Positions 1 through 7,895 of a DNA stretch of 64,000 nucleotides are shown in pieces; positions within the stretch are counted from its first letter, which is position 1, and the number at the start of each line of letters is the position of its first letter. This DNA comes from Desemzia sp. RIT 804 (GTDB lineage Bacteria; Bacillota; Bacilli; Lactobacillales; Carnobacteriaceae). The notes below the pieces were generated by a model that searched no databases, had not been told where the DNA came from, and saw only the letters and a program-made list of their open reading frames with translations. A program made the position numbers and the translations under genes. The DNA lies in NCBI RefSeq assembly GCF_016892605.1, contig NZ_JAFEMV010000005.1, positions 1 to 64,000 of the forward strand, read 5' to 3'.

Positions 1-39
1 CTTTTTTTTTATCCAAAACTAAAGCGCATTAATCTAAAT

Positions 40-112
40 GCCGCTTTAGCTCAGTCGGTAGAGCGCTTCCATGGTAAGGAAGAGGTCGCCGGTTCGAATC
101 CGGCAAGTGGCT
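40..112 (+). tRNA. tRNA-Thr (anticodon GGT)
   Basis: Cloverleaf: a 7-bp acceptor stem GCCGCTT/AAGTGGC with one G-T pair, D-arm GCTC..GAGC, anticodon stem CTTCC/GGAAG around the loop ATGGTAA (anticodon GGT), T-arm CCGG-TTCGAAT-CCGG and discriminator T. CCA is not encoded. A rho-independent terminator follows directly, so this is the last or only gene of its transcript. Confidence 0.95.
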
Positions 113-126
113 TATATGAAACAGTT

Positions 127-190
127 AAAGCTGCAGTTTGATGTATTTGGAAGTCATTTTCCAATTACTAATCAAACTGCAGCTTTTTTT
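127..190 (+). terminator. rho-independent terminator after tRNA-Thr
   Basis: AAAGCTGCAGTTTGAT (127-142) pairs with ATCAAACTGCAGCTTT (170-185). The T-run continues to 190, and an inner TTGGAA/TTCCAA hairpin caps the stem. Confidence 0.85.
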
Positions 191-318
191 ATGTTCATAA
201 ATATTCATTGATAGGATCCATGTTTAAAACTATTAGTAAATTAGTAAACGTCTATAATATCAACAGTTTGTGGATAATATGAAGATGGCTGTATACCTAT
301 CGTAAGAGCGGAAGTAGT

Positions 319-708
319 TTGACATTTAAAAATTCTCGTATCAACATGTTTTTATTAGGGTTATTCTTAGGAGTCATTTCCATCTTTTTAGGCATTGGTG
401 GAGGACTGTTGAATGTTTCCTTACTTGTTATCTTCTTCGGTTATACGTTGAAGCAAGCATCAGTTTATTCCGTCGCAACAGTTTTCTTCTCACAAATAAC
501 AAAAATTATTATCATCCTAATAGGTCAACAACATGCAGATTTTGATTTATCACTTGTACCTTGGTTGATTCTCGTAGGGATTGTTGGCGGCTATTATGGA
601 ACTCGGATCAATCAACGGATTTCCAATGCAGCTATTGGAAAAATATACAATGTATTTATGTTAGGCATGTGTGCACTGACCATATTTAATATCGTACGCT
701 TCTTGTAA
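319..708 (+). pseudogene. C-terminal half of a TSUP (TauE/SafE) family transporter, probably 5'-truncated
   Basis: TSUP proteins are membrane transporters of sulfite, sulfonates and similar anions, usually about 250 residues with two homologous halves. This frame gives 129 residues from a TTG start (the first ATG is at 346). It has a glycine-rich GIGGG motif near residue 27 and three to four hydrophobic segments. The order GIGGG, then SVATVFFSQITK, then LVGIVGGYYGTRINQRIS is that of the C-terminal half of the family. Only about 130 bases separate it from the upstream terminator, too little for a first half, and no convincing ribosome binding site is present. A functional half-size protein is possible; a 5'-deleted remnant is more likely. 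Confidence 0.6.
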
Positions 709-785
709 TCCGGCGTCATTCAAACCCCTATCGTAAAAACTAGCTTATCATTTGAACGATACTATTTTTTCGTAAAGTGATTAGT

Positions 786-848
786 AAAAGGACTTCTTTC
801 TGTGGGTTATTTACAGCTAATTAACCTGATTAGAAAGAGTTCTTTTTT
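786..848 (+). terminator. possible terminator after the TSUP remnant
   Basis: AAAAGGACTTCTTTCT pairs imperfectly (one bulge, one G-U) with AGAAAGAGTTCTTTTTT. The remaining 709-1052 interval carries no gene and presumably holds the promoter of the downstream YtxH gene. Confidence 0.45.
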
Positions 849-1052
849 GTCTTATAAGTGAGAATGCAGAATGTTTGAATTAGAGAAAAGTGAACTGTTA
901 GCACTATTTGCTTTTTTTAAAACGGATCTAGAGAGTAATTTTGTATATTTGAGTGCGTTTTACTTTAGAGAATTCTATATTTGTTATATGATAAGTATGT
1001 GAACACCTATAGGTATACAAGAAAAACAAGAAGTGAGAGGAGCACGAATAGT

Positions 1053-1607
1053 ATGAAATTATCAAAATTGATGGACATGGGAACAGATTATGCCCAAGAT
1101 GCATATGATACAGCGAAAGACTATTTACCTTCCACGCACCATATGCACCATATGGCTAAACCAAGTATGAAAACCAAAGCAAAAATTGCTAAAGGGGTTA
1201 CTAAGGCTATGCCAGCTAAGGTAAAACAAATGAAAGTAGCTAAATTAATTGCACTGCCTTTAGCAGGTGCACTAGTTGCATTGTTATTTGCGCCTAAATC
1301 AGGAAAAGAATTGCGCTCAGATATTAAGCATAAGTTTACTGATGTAAAAGATACCGGAATGGAAAAAGGGCAAGAATGGAAAGAAGCAGGAGTAGAAAAA
1401 GCACAAGAATGGAAAGAAGCCGGCGAAGAAAAAGCGCAAGACTTAAAAGAGAAATATTCTGACGAAATGAAAGCTCCGCATGGAAACGTTCATGGGACAT
1501 CAGCAGAACCTAATGAAGATCAAACGATTCCTGCAGATAAGTTGGATGAAACTCTAGATGATTTAGATTATGATTCTGAAAAAGATCTATTAGATGAGAA
1601 CCAATAA
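1053..1607 (+). CDS. YtxH domain-containing stress protein
   Basis: The 184-residue protein has a basic N-terminal region, one hydrophobic segment (about residues 64-80) followed by APKSGKELR, the signature of the YtxH family of membrane-associated general stress proteins, and a charged C-terminal half. Residues about 98-130 contain two to three near-repeats of an EKxQEWKEAG unit, probably a helical rod. A histidine/methionine cluster (HHMHHM) lies near residues 29-34. The ATG at 1053 follows GAGAGGAG at a good distance; an in-frame extension upstream to 981 has no ribosome binding site. It is monocistronic with a bidirectional terminator. The molecular function of YtxH proteins is not established. 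Confidence 0.8.
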   Translation: MKLSKLMDMGTDYAQDAYDTAKDYLPSTHHMHHMAKPSMKTKAKIAKGVTKAMPAKVKQMKVAKLIALPLAGALVALLFAPKSGKELRSDIKHKFTDVKDTGMEKGQEWKEAGVEKAQEWKEAGEEKAQDLKEKYSDEMKAPHGNVHGTSAEPNEDQTIPADKLDETLDDLDYDSEKDLLDENQ

Positions 1608-1616
1608 AAATAAATG

Positions 1617-1656
1617 AAAAGATGGAGTCAAGAATTTTTTCTTGATTCCATCTTTT
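1617..1656. terminator. bidirectional terminator
   Basis: AAAGATGGAGTCAAGAA pairs with TTCTTGATTCCATCTTT, with A-runs and T-runs on both sides, between the convergent YtxH gene and the oxidoreductase. Confidence 0.85.
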
Positions 1657-1660
1657 TAAT

Positions 1661-2572
1661 CTATTTTACTTTAATCACGATTTTACCTCTTGTATGACCT
1701 GTTTCACTTTGTTCATGTGCTTCACGTACTCCTTCTTCTGTAAAAGGATAAGTTTGACTGACTATGGCTTTGATTTTTCCACTGGTAAGTAAATCAGCTA
1801 ACTTTTGCAGGCGTTTGCTTGTGGGGGTCATACTGAAAATAATTCCTACGATCCCCAATTCTTTTAATTTAGTTTCATCCGGCTTTTGTACTAAGGAAAC
1901 TAAGCGTCCGCCTTTTTTTAGAACAGTGAAACTTTTTTCTTGAGATTTGCCTCCTAAAGGGTCTATTACGAGATCGACATCACTGACTACTTTTTCAAAA
2001 TCCTCTTTTTTATAATCAATGACATGGTTCACACCTAGAGAAGTAAGAAACTCTTTGTTTTTCTCACTGGCTGTCGCAATAACGTAAGCTTTGTAATGTT
2101 TAGCAATTTGTACAGCCAGTGAGCCTACTCCACCAGCTCCGGCGTGAATCAAGACTTTTTCATTATCCCTTAATTGTCCTTTATCTATTAAAGCTTCCCA
2201 AGCGGTTTGTCCAGCTAATGGAATTGCAGCTGCTTCGACAAAAGAGAGTTTATCAGGGATTTTAACAGTTACTTCGGCGCGAGACCGAGCATATTCAGCG
2301 TAAGTTTTGGATGCATTAGCAAATACACGATCACCTGGCTTTACATTCGTGACATTTGTACCAATTTCACTTACGATACCAGCAACATCACCACCAAGCA
2401 CCATAGGAAGTTTGCCGCCCATTTTACCCGAACGTCTTTTGCAATCAACGGGGTTAATAGAGAAAGCATGAACTTCGATTAATACCTGATCATCTTTGAT
2501 AGACGGCTTCTCTATTTCCAACTCTTTTAATTGATCAGCTGACCCAAATTCTTTAATCGCGATAGATTTCAT
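1661..2572 (-). CDS. NADP-dependent quinone oxidoreductase-like MDR family protein
   Basis: A 303-residue zinc-independent medium-chain dehydrogenase/reductase. The N-terminal GroES-like domain carries NPVDCKRRSG and GGDVAG. The Rossmann domain has the nucleotide-binding segment GAGGVGSLAVQIAK near residue 145 and ends with EQSETGHTRGKIVI, typical of quinone-reductase-like members. Such enzymes transfer hydride from NADPH to quinones or enones in the cytosol. The substrate is not visible in the sequence. The start follows GAGAGGAGC. It is a single gene, convergent with the YtxH gene. Confidence 0.85.
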   Translation of the reverse strand: MKSIAIKEFGSADQLKELEIEKPSIKDDQVLIEVHAFSINPVDCKRRSGKMGGKLPMVLGGDVAGIVSEIGTNVTNVKPGDRVFANASKTYAEYARSRAEVTVKIPDKLSFVEAAAIPLAGQTAWEALIDKGQLRDNEKVLIHAGAGGVGSLAVQIAKHYKAYVIATASEKNKEFLTSLGVNHVIDYKKEDFEKVVSDVDLVIDPLGGKSQEKSFTVLKKGGRLVSLVQKPDETKLKELGIVGIIFSMTPTSKRLQKLADLLTSGKIKAIVSQTYPFTEEGVREAHEQSETGHTRGKIVIKVK

Positions 2573-2790
2573 AAAAAGTGCTCCTCTCTCTGTTTGGTTC
2601 TCTATTTATGATTACTTTAACACTGCTATCTTAAGACCACAAACAATGAGATTTTGTACTATAAAAGAGAACGTCGAGCGGTGTATTAAAGACCCTGATT
2701 AATGAAGTAGGCTTATAGTATTTTAGACAGTAAGACGATTGATTAAACTTATTATCTGTAGTAAGCTTATAATTAATTAAATGTTTTGCA

Positions 2791-2863
2791 GGGGGACACA
2801 ATAGTGTTGAGAAGGTAAAACCTGACCCTTAGAACCTGTTAGTTAACACTAACGTAGGGAGCA
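2791..2863 (+). ncRNA. TPP riboswitch (THI element), first of a tandem pair
   Basis: The aptamer runs GGGGGACAC ... TGAGAAGG ... CCTGACCC ... GAACCTGTTAG ... ACGTAGGGAGC and matches the THI-box layout. Its P2 stem ACAC/GTGT replaces the usual G-C pairs. The conserved 3' strand GGGAGC (2858-2863) is complementary, with one G-U pair, to GCTCTC in the 5' arm of the following terminator. This is consistent with anti-termination when thiamin pyrophosphate is absent. Confidence 0.9.
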
Positions 2864-2887
2864 CAACAGTACATATATTTGCGTACT

Positions 2888-2920
2888 GAGCTCTCCATTA
2901 TGATGGGGAGCTTTTCTTTT
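2888..2920 (+). terminator. riboswitch-controlled terminator 1
   Basis: GAGCTCTCCAT pairs with ATGGGGAGCTTTTC and is followed by T-rich sequence. It lies 25 bases downstream of aptamer 1 and shares bases with the possible anti-terminator. Confidence 0.8.
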
Positions 2921-2937
2921 GTAAAACTTTTAATTGC

Positions 2938-3010
2938 GGGGGGACACAGTTGTGTTGAGAAGGTAAAACCTGACCCTTAGAACCTGTTAGTTAATACTGA
3001 CGTAGGGAGC
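2938..3010 (+). ncRNA. TPP riboswitch (THI element), second of a tandem pair
   Basis: This aptamer is nearly identical to the first, with differences mainly in the P2 loop and one stem (ACACTAAC versus ATACTGAC, keeping pairing through G-U). GTAGGGA (3002-3008) can pair with TCTCTAC (3042-3048) in the next terminator's 5' arm, giving the same anti-terminator logic. It controls thiM-thiD-thiE. Confidence 0.9.
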
Positions 3011-3040
3011 TGATTAGTGTTTTTCTTATACACTTTTTTA

Positions 3041-3069
3041 GTCTCTACAACATTTGTAGAGACTTTTTT
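3041..3069 (+). terminator. riboswitch-controlled terminator 2
   Basis: GTCTCTACA and TGTAGAGAC form a 9-bp stem around ACATT and are followed by TTTTTTG. A smaller hairpin AGTGT/ACACT with a T-run (3017-3040) precedes it. Confidence 0.85.
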
Positions 3070-3191
3070 GTGCTTGCGTTTAAAAAAGGAGGATTGAGAT
3101 CAGTATTTTTTAAAAAGAATTTTAGATAAGTTGTTTCGGTGGATATATTTAAGAGGTTAAAGAAAAGATAAAAAAGAAAGAGGGAACAAAT

Positions 3192-3932
3192 ATGTTATCA
3201 CAAATAAAAAAATCCGCTCCTTTAGTGCACTGTATGACCAATTATGTGGTCGCTAACTTCACGGCAAATGGCTTATTGGCAATTGGTGCTTCTCCTATTA
3301 TGGCTGATGAAGTGAACGAAGTTTCGGAGATAGTAACAAAAGCTCAGGCACTATTGATTAATATTGGTACTGTAAATGAGCGTACAGCAGAAGCTATGCT
3401 GATTGCTGGAAAAAAAGCCAATGAATTGTCCATTCCTATTGTCTTAGATCCAGTAGGAGTTGGTGCTACAAGTTACCGGAAACAGCTGGTTCAGCAATTG
3501 CTAAGAGAAGTTCAATTTGATTTGATACGGTGTAATATAGGCGAGCTGGCAGCGATCGCAGATGAGGTTTGGCAATCAAAAGGGGTGGACAGCGGGACAG
3601 GTGAAATTGATGCTATTGTGGTGGCGAAACGGGTCGCTTTGCAGTATAAATGCCTTGTTGTTGTAACTGGAGAGACTGATTTCGTAACGGACGGTCTTAA
3701 GGAACTTCAAGTTGCTGGAGGTAAGGAATCTGCAACGCGTATTACGGGCACGGGTTGTTTATTAAGTGCTGTTTGTGCAGCGTCTCTTGCTAGTGGTATA
3801 CATCCACTGCAAGATCTAGCAAGGACACTAAAAGATTATAAGCATGCTGCTGAACAAAGTGCAAATGAATTAGGAACATTTGCTGTGCACTTTATGAATG
3901 CATTACAAAAGATATCGGAGGGTGAAAATTGA
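3192..3932 (+). CDS. thiM: hydroxyethylthiazole kinase
   Basis: ThiM phosphorylates 4-methyl-5-(2-hydroxyethyl)thiazole with ATP, supplying the thiazole half of thiamin by salvage. The 246-residue ribokinase-fold protein has the N-terminal segment VHCMTNYVVANFTANGLLA, the DPVGVGAT motif near residues 86-93 and the anion-hole motif GTGCLLSA with the catalytic Cys near residue 189. It is slightly shorter than the usual 260-270 residues. It is the first gene of a thiM-thiD-thiE operon under two TPP riboswitches. No thiC or thiazole synthesis genes are nearby, so the operon looks dedicated to salvage. Confidence 0.95.
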   Translation: MLSQIKKSAPLVHCMTNYVVANFTANGLLAIGASPIMADEVNEVSEIVTKAQALLINIGTVNERTAEAMLIAGKKANELSIPIVLDPVGVGATSYRKQLVQQLLREVQFDLIRCNIGELAAIADEVWQSKGVDSGTGEIDAIVVAKRVALQYKCLVVVTGETDFVTDGLKELQVAGGKESATRITGTGCLLSAVCAASLASGIHPLQDLARTLKDYKHAAEQSANELGTFAVHFMNALQKISEGEN

Positions 3933-4744
3933 TAGCATTAACGATTGCAGGATCAGATTCAGGCGGAGGAGCTGGGATTCAAGCAGATATCAAAACCTTC
4001 CAAGAACTTGGCGTATTTGGAACTACAGCCATAACAGCCTTAACTGACCAAAATACACTAGGTGTACATGGCATTTATGAAGTGCCACCAAGTTTTGTAC
4101 AGCAACAGCTACAAACTATACTAAATGATTTTTCAGTGAAAGCAATAAAAACGGGCATGTTGTTTTCAGCTGAGATTATCGAGGTTGTGGCTGAAACTAT
4201 AAGACAACAAGAAATCCCATTAATCGTTGATCCAGTAATGATTGCAAAAGGAGGAGCAAACCTATTGCAAGATACAGCAGTCAAAACGTTAATAGAAAAA
4301 CTTTTACCTTATGCAACTATTTGTACGCCGAATGTTCCTGAAGCAGAAATGCTGACAGGGATGCGTATTAAAAATGCTAAAGATGTGGATAAAGCTGCCC
4401 AGCAAATTCTACAAATGGGAATTCAATGTGTGGTTATAAAAGGTGGCCATCTAGAAGGAGCAGATGCAACAGATAGAGTATACACTCAACAACAATCCTA
4501 TACTCTAACAACACCGCGTGTAGAAACGAAAGACACACATGGAACAGGATGTACATTTTCTGCAGCTCTGACAGCAAACATAGCCAAAGGATTACCATTA
4601 CGCGAATCCATTATGGAAGCGAAAAAATTTGTTCATTTAGCTATTTCTACACCACTTCATATAGGGAGTGGAAATGGACCAACAAACCACTTTGCTTATA
4701 AAGACCAACAAGGAATCTGCGAGGTAAAAGTAAATGAATGCTGA
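3929..4744 (+). CDS. thiD: bifunctional hydroxymethylpyrimidine kinase/phosphomethylpyrimidine kinase
   Basis: ThiD phosphorylates HMP to HMP-P and then to HMP-PP, the pyrimidine half of thiamin. The 271-residue protein shows the ribokinase-family N-terminus [19 protein letters not shown], the internal DPVMIAKGG motif and the anion-hole motif [12 protein letters not shown] near residue 211. The TTG start overlaps the thiM stop by four bases (TTGA) and lies six bases after GGAGGG, indicating translational coupling. It shares the riboswitch control of thiM. Confidence 0.95.
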   Translation: MIALTIAGSDSGGGAGIQADIKTFQELGVFGTTAITALTDQNTLGVHGIYEVPPSFVQQQLQTILNDFSVKAIKTGMLFSAEIIEVVAETIRQQEIPLIVDPVMIAKGGANLLQDTAVKTLIEKLLPYATICTPNVPEAEMLTGMRIKNAKDVDKAAQQILQMGIQCVVIKGGHLEGADATDRVYTQQQSYTLTTPRVETKDTHGTGCTFSAALTANIAKGLPLRESIMEAKKFVHLAISTPLHIGSGNGPTNHFAYKDQQGICEVKVNEC

Positions 4745-5351
4745 TCTCTTGAAAGTTTATTTTATCATGGGCACGATCAACTGCAAAAAAGACCCTTTAC
4801 AAACACTCAAAGAGGCATTAGAAGCAGGTATCACTTGTTTCCAATTACGGGAAAAAGGAGAAGGTGCATTAACCGGTACAGCTTACGAGGAGTTTGCCTA
4901 TGCGTGCCAAAAAATGTGCCAACGCTATCAAATACCATTTATTATTAATGATGATGTGGAACTCGCGCTTAAACTAAATGCTGACGGCATCCATATTGGT
5001 CAAGAAGATTTGTCACTTCCAGCATTTCGGGAACGTGCAAAAGGCAAAATCGTTGGTGTTTCTGTCCATAATATTGAAGAAATGGAACTGGCCATTCTTA
5101 ACGGAGCAGATTACGTGGGAATCGGACCAATATATAAAACGCAAACGAAAAAAGATGCGAAACCACCTGCTGGGTTACATTTTTTAAGCACTATACGAAA
5201 ACAGTTTGTCACTTTTCCAATTGTGGGAATAGGAGGAATCACAGAAGAAAATGCTAGTATCGTTCGTTCCTCTGGAGCAGATGGAGTGTCTGTAATATCT
5301 ACTATTTGCGACAGCACAGACATCCGGCGCACAGTTGAGAAATTACAGTAG
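4734..5351 (+). CDS. thiE: thiamine-phosphate synthase
   Basis: ThiE joins HMP-PP and thiazole phosphate to form thiamin phosphate. The 205-residue TIM-barrel protein has CFQLREKG for diphosphate binding, the [20 protein letters not shown] block, the [15 protein letters not shown] loop and the C-terminal VGIGGI phosphate-binding motif. The start lies inside the end of thiD (11-base overlap) with GAGG upstream. It completes a salvage set that turns HMP and thiazole into thiamin phosphate. No thiN or thiL kinase lies in the window. Confidence 0.95.
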   Translation: MNADLLKVYFIMGTINCKKDPLQTLKEALEAGITCFQLREKGEGALTGTAYEEFAYACQKMCQRYQIPFIINDDVELALKLNADGIHIGQEDLSLPAFRERAKGKIVGVSVHNIEEMELAILNGADYVGIGPIYKTQTKKDAKPPAGLHFLSTIRKQFVTFPIVGIGGITEENASIVRSSGADGVSVISTICDSTDIRRTVEKLQ

Positions 5352-5456
5352 ATTGATTCTTGAAGTGGTTAAAAAATCAGATAAGATTTCGCTAAGTCTT
5401 TTTAGGTATACTAAGTGTATAGACTAGAAAATTTGACTGGATGAAAGGATGATTTG

Positions 5457-6449
5457 ATGAAAGCTTTAGTGCATGATGGAAGACAAGGATCAGTTGGGTT
5501 AAGCATTCAAAACATAGAGAAGCAAACTCGTTTAGACCCTAAAGAGGTTCGGATCCAAATGAAAGCAGTGGGACTAAATCATAGAGATTTATTTACATTA
5601 GTGAATCACAAAGAGACTGAAGCTCCTGTAATTGTTGGATCAGACGGAGCTGGCGTGCTTACTGAGATAGGATCAGAAGTAACCAGTTTTTCTATTGGAG
5701 ATGAGGTAGTGATCAATCCAGGGATAGGATGGATCGAAAATGCAGTCGTTGCTCCTGAAAATTTTCAACTGTTAGGCTATCCCTTAAGTGGGACTTTTGC
5801 CGAAGAGGTGGTTCTTTCTGAAGAGAATATTGCTCTAAAACCAAATTATTTAACTTGGGAAGAAGCCGGAGTCTTGGCGTTGTCTGCATTAACAGCCTAT
5901 CGTGCGTTATTTACCAAAGGAGGAGTAACTAAAGGTACAAAAGTTTTTATTCCTGGAATCGGTGGAGGTGTAGCAACCTATTTATTGCAATTTGCGACAG
6001 CAATTGGTGCAAAAGTATCTGTTACTTCTCGATCGAAAGAAAAACTGGCTAAAGCGAAAAAATTAGGGGCGGTAAAAACTATTCTTTCTAATGAAAATTG
6101 GAAAGAAGTTATGGGTGATGAAGAAATAGATGTAGTTATTGATTCAGTGGGATCAGCAACCTTTAATAAATCCTTGGGAGTATTAAAAAGAGGTGGAACA
6201 ATAGTAACGTTTGGTTCTTCTACAGAAGATGTGGTGAGATTGGATTTAAGACAATTTTTCTACGGGCAATATACGTTGAAAGGAAGTACAATGGGCAGCA
6301 GAGATGAATTTTTAGAGATGCTAGAATTCGTAAATCAACATCAGCTAAAACCTATTGTGGAAACGGCTTTTCCATTTGAGGAATACAAAAAAGCTTTTCT
6401 TTTATTAGAACAATCTAAACAAATGGGGAAAATCAGTTTATATTTTTAA
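5457..6449 (+). CDS. zinc-binding-type MDR alcohol dehydrogenase/quinone reductase-like protein
   Basis: A 330-residue medium-chain dehydrogenase/reductase with an N-terminal GroES-like domain (GLNHRDL, GSDGAGVLTEIG) and a Rossmann domain with GIGGGVATYLLQFA near residue 170. There is no cysteine-rich structural zinc loop, which points to a quinone/enone reductase-like enzyme rather than a classical zinc alcohol dehydrogenase. The ATG at 5457 is preferred over the overlapping TTG at 5454 because AAAGGA lies about seven bases upstream. It is monocistronic, about 100 bases after thiE. The substrate cannot be assigned. Confidence 0.8.
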   Translation: MKALVHDGRQGSVGLSIQNIEKQTRLDPKEVRIQMKAVGLNHRDLFTLVNHKETEAPVIVGSDGAGVLTEIGSEVTSFSIGDEVVINPGIGWIENAVVAPENFQLLGYPLSGTFAEEVVLSEENIALKPNYLTWEEAGVLALSALTAYRALFTKGGVTKGTKVFIPGIGGGVATYLLQFATAIGAKVSVTSRSKEKLAKAKKLGAVKTILSNENWKEVMGDEEIDVVIDSVGSATFNKSLGVLKRGGTIVTFGSSTEDVVRLDLRQFFYGQYTLKGSTMGSRDEFLEMLEFVNQHQLKPIVETAFPFEEYKKAFLLLEQSKQMGKISLYF

Positions 6450-6534
6450 ACGACTGAATAAAATAAGTAAAGTGGAACCGTTTGCTGAGAAATGCTAGAA
6501 TAAGATTAAGTGAAAAAAGGGAGTGATATGCACC

Positions 6535-6813
6535 ATGGATTTTGAAAAAGGAGACAATCGTTTTTATAAGAACGATGAGAACGGAAAAATGATTGCTGAA
6601 ATTACCTATGTACCTTCAGGGGAAGATAAAGTGTTAGTTGATCATACCTTTGTTGATCCGAGTTTAAGAGGACAAGGTGTTGCTGAACAATTAGTTGACC
6701 GCACAGTAGAAGAAATGAAAGCTGAAGGTAAACAAATCGTTCCAGTATGTCCGTATGTTGTGAGTCTTTTTGAACGTAAGCCAGAAAAATATCACGATAT
6801 TACGGCAAAGTAA
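6535..6813 (+). CDS. small GNAT-like N-acetyltransferase (YjdJ/COG2388 type)
   Basis: A 92-residue protein of the small Gcn5-related family, with VDHTFVDPSLRGQGVAEQLV, the acetyl-CoA pyrophosphate-binding loop RGQGVA, and the terminal motif CPYVVSLFERKPEKYHD characteristic of this group. Its physiological substrate is unknown. The ATG at 6535 is preferred. A GTG at 6523 would sit directly against the ribosome binding site AAAGGGAG, leaving no spacer. A terminator and a repeat element follow the stop. Confidence 0.8.
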   Translation: MDFEKGDNRFYKNDENGKMIAEITYVPSGEDKVLVDHTFVDPSLRGQGVAEQLVDRTVEEMKAEGKQIVPVCPYVVSLFERKPEKYHDITAK

Positions 6814-6827
6814 AAATAAAATGAACG

Positions 6828-6860
6828 AGGCTGTGACAAATTGTCACAGTCTTGTCTTTT
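6828..6860 (+). terminator. terminator after the GNAT gene
   Basis: GGCTGTGACAA pairs with TTGTCACAGTC and is followed by TTGTCTTTT. It is also the left end of a degenerate intergenic repeat copy. Confidence 0.7.
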
Positions 6861-6944
6861 TAATTAGATTGCATTTTTAAATATATTCCAAAATCCTGAC
6901 CCCATGACTATAAGCAGCATTAAAAACGATTTTTGTCTCACTCT
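6861..6944 (+). repeat. degenerate class I hairpin repeat, internal stem lost
   Basis: TTTTTAATTAGATTGCATTTTTAA is followed by TTCCAAAATCCTGACC and then, after only about 20 bases, by AAAAACGATTTTTGTCTCACTCTG. These correspond to the head and tail of the copies at 12.8, 24.0 and 35.8 kb, with the long central hairpin missing. Confidence 0.6.
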
Positions 6945-7031
6945 GTTTTTTTAGTAAAAATCCAAAAAAAAGTTAATTTATGCATAATTATTAAAAAAAA
7001 ATTAAAAATGCTGAAAAAAGTATAGATTGGC

Positions 7032-7060
7032 TTTACTTTGTATAAAATATTTTATATAAT
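7032..7060 (+). promoter_or_regulatory. promoter of the tRNA-Glu/tRNA-Thr unit
   Basis: -35 TTTACT (7032-7037), a 17-base spacer and -10 TATAAT (7055-7060), about 30 bases before the first tRNA. Confidence 0.7.
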
Positions 7061-7091
7061 TCTTTTTGTGCTTGTCACTCAAAATACTTCA

Positions 7092-7163
7092 GGCCCGTTG
7101 GTCAAGCGGTTAAGACACTGCCCTTTCACGGCGGTAACACGGGTTCGAATCCCGTACGGGTCA
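7092..7163 (+). tRNA. tRNA-Glu (anticodon TTC)
   Basis: Acceptor stem GGCCCGT/ACGGGTC, anticodon loop CTTTCAC (anticodon TTC), T-arm CGGG-TTCGAAT-CCCG, discriminator A. CCA is not encoded. Confidence 0.95.
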
Positions 7164-7187
7164 TTCTAGTTAAATTATTATGCGTTG

Positions 7188-7260
7188 GCCGGCTTAGCTC
7201 AGTTGGTAGAGCATCGCACTCGTAACGCGGAGGTCACAGGTTCAAATCCTGCAGCCGGCA
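7188..7260 (+). tRNA. tRNA-Thr (anticodon CGT)
   Basis: Acceptor stem GCCGGCT/AGCCGGC, anticodon loop CTCGTAA (anticodon CGT), T-arm CAGG-TTCAAAT-CCTG, discriminator A. The anticodon stem has one A-C mismatch next to the loop. It is a second threonine isoacceptor, complementing the GGT tRNA at the start of the window. Confidence 0.93.
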
Positions 7261-7271
7261 TAATACGAGAA

Positions 7272-7320
7272 AGATAGATATATCATAGGTTTTATTGATC
7301 TTTGATGTATCTATTTTTTT
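7272..7320 (+). terminator. terminator of the tRNA-Glu/tRNA-Thr unit
   Basis: AGATAGATATATCA pairs with TGATGTATCT (with G-U), followed by ATTTTTTT. Confidence 0.6.
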
Positions 7321-7616
7321 GTCCATTTTTAGGTTGTACAATATTTGGGTATATACTATTTGACGTTGGTGAGTGAAAACTCGTTAGCATTTTTTTATCT
7401 CATAAAAATTTATAGAAGACAGATTTATCTGTATAAGTTGCAGCTTTATGAACTTTTTTCTTATCCTATATCTAAAGCAAAGCTATATGTTTTGATGTCT
7501 GAAACCATTCACGAAATGATAGAATTATGGGTTTTTAACGATAATAGGAGGCTATCTAACGGTTGAAGAAACAGAAAAATTGAAGCTGTAGTCGCAGTGT
7601 TATAAAAATTATTTTT
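7321..7616 (+). other. interval with a possible gene remnant, no supported gene
   Basis: A 73-codon open frame (7345-7566, TTG start) ends in SETIHEMIELWVFNDNRRLSN. A one-base shift would continue it as VEETEKLKL and a stop at 7590. There is no ribosome binding site at its start, and I do not recognise the sequence. It may be the 3' part of a decayed gene, since a good terminator follows at 7617-7660. Confidence 0.25.
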
Positions 7617-7660
7617 ACAGAGTTGGTTCTCAAACTGGAGCTGGCAACTCTGATTTTTTT
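7617..7660 (+). terminator. terminator with no clear gene upstream
   Basis: CAGAGTTG and CAACTCTG form the stem, followed by ATTTTTTT. It closes the interval carrying the possible gene remnant. Confidence 0.65.
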
Positions 7661-7744
7661 AGAAGAATTGTGAAGCATAAGGAAAGTGCAGGTAGAAGGT
7701 TATTCATATTGAATGCATAAACAACCTGAAAATAAAATTTTCCC

Positions 7745-7774
7745 TTGACACAACCAGTGATTTAATTGTATTAT
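7745..7774 (+). promoter_or_regulatory. promoter of the tRNA-Tyr to tRNA-Lys unit
   Basis: -35 TTGACA (7745-7750), an 18-base spacer and -10 TATTAT (7769-7774), about 33 bases before tRNA-Tyr. Confidence 0.75.
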
Positions 7775-7807
7775 ATTCTTGTTGCTGAAATTCAGTAATA
7801 TTTTCAC

Positions 7808-7888
7808 GGAGGGGTAGCGAAGTGGCTAAACGCGGCGGACTGTAAATCCGCTCCTTCGGGTTCGGCAGTTCGAATCTGCCCCCCTCCA
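7808..7888 (+). tRNA. tRNA-Tyr (anticodon GTA)
   Basis: Class II tRNA with a long variable arm (CTCCTTCGGGTTC). Acceptor stem GGAGGGG/CCCCTCC, anticodon GTA in CTGTAAA, T-arm GGCAG-TTCGAAT-CTGCC, discriminator A. CCA follows in the genome (7889-7891). Confidence 0.95.
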
Positions 7889-7895
7889 CCATTTA

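Noticed and set aside
7704-7892. 62-codon minus-strand frame over tRNA-Tyr
   Set aside because: It is antisense to the tRNA, and its protein-like sequence comes from the conserved tRNA bases.
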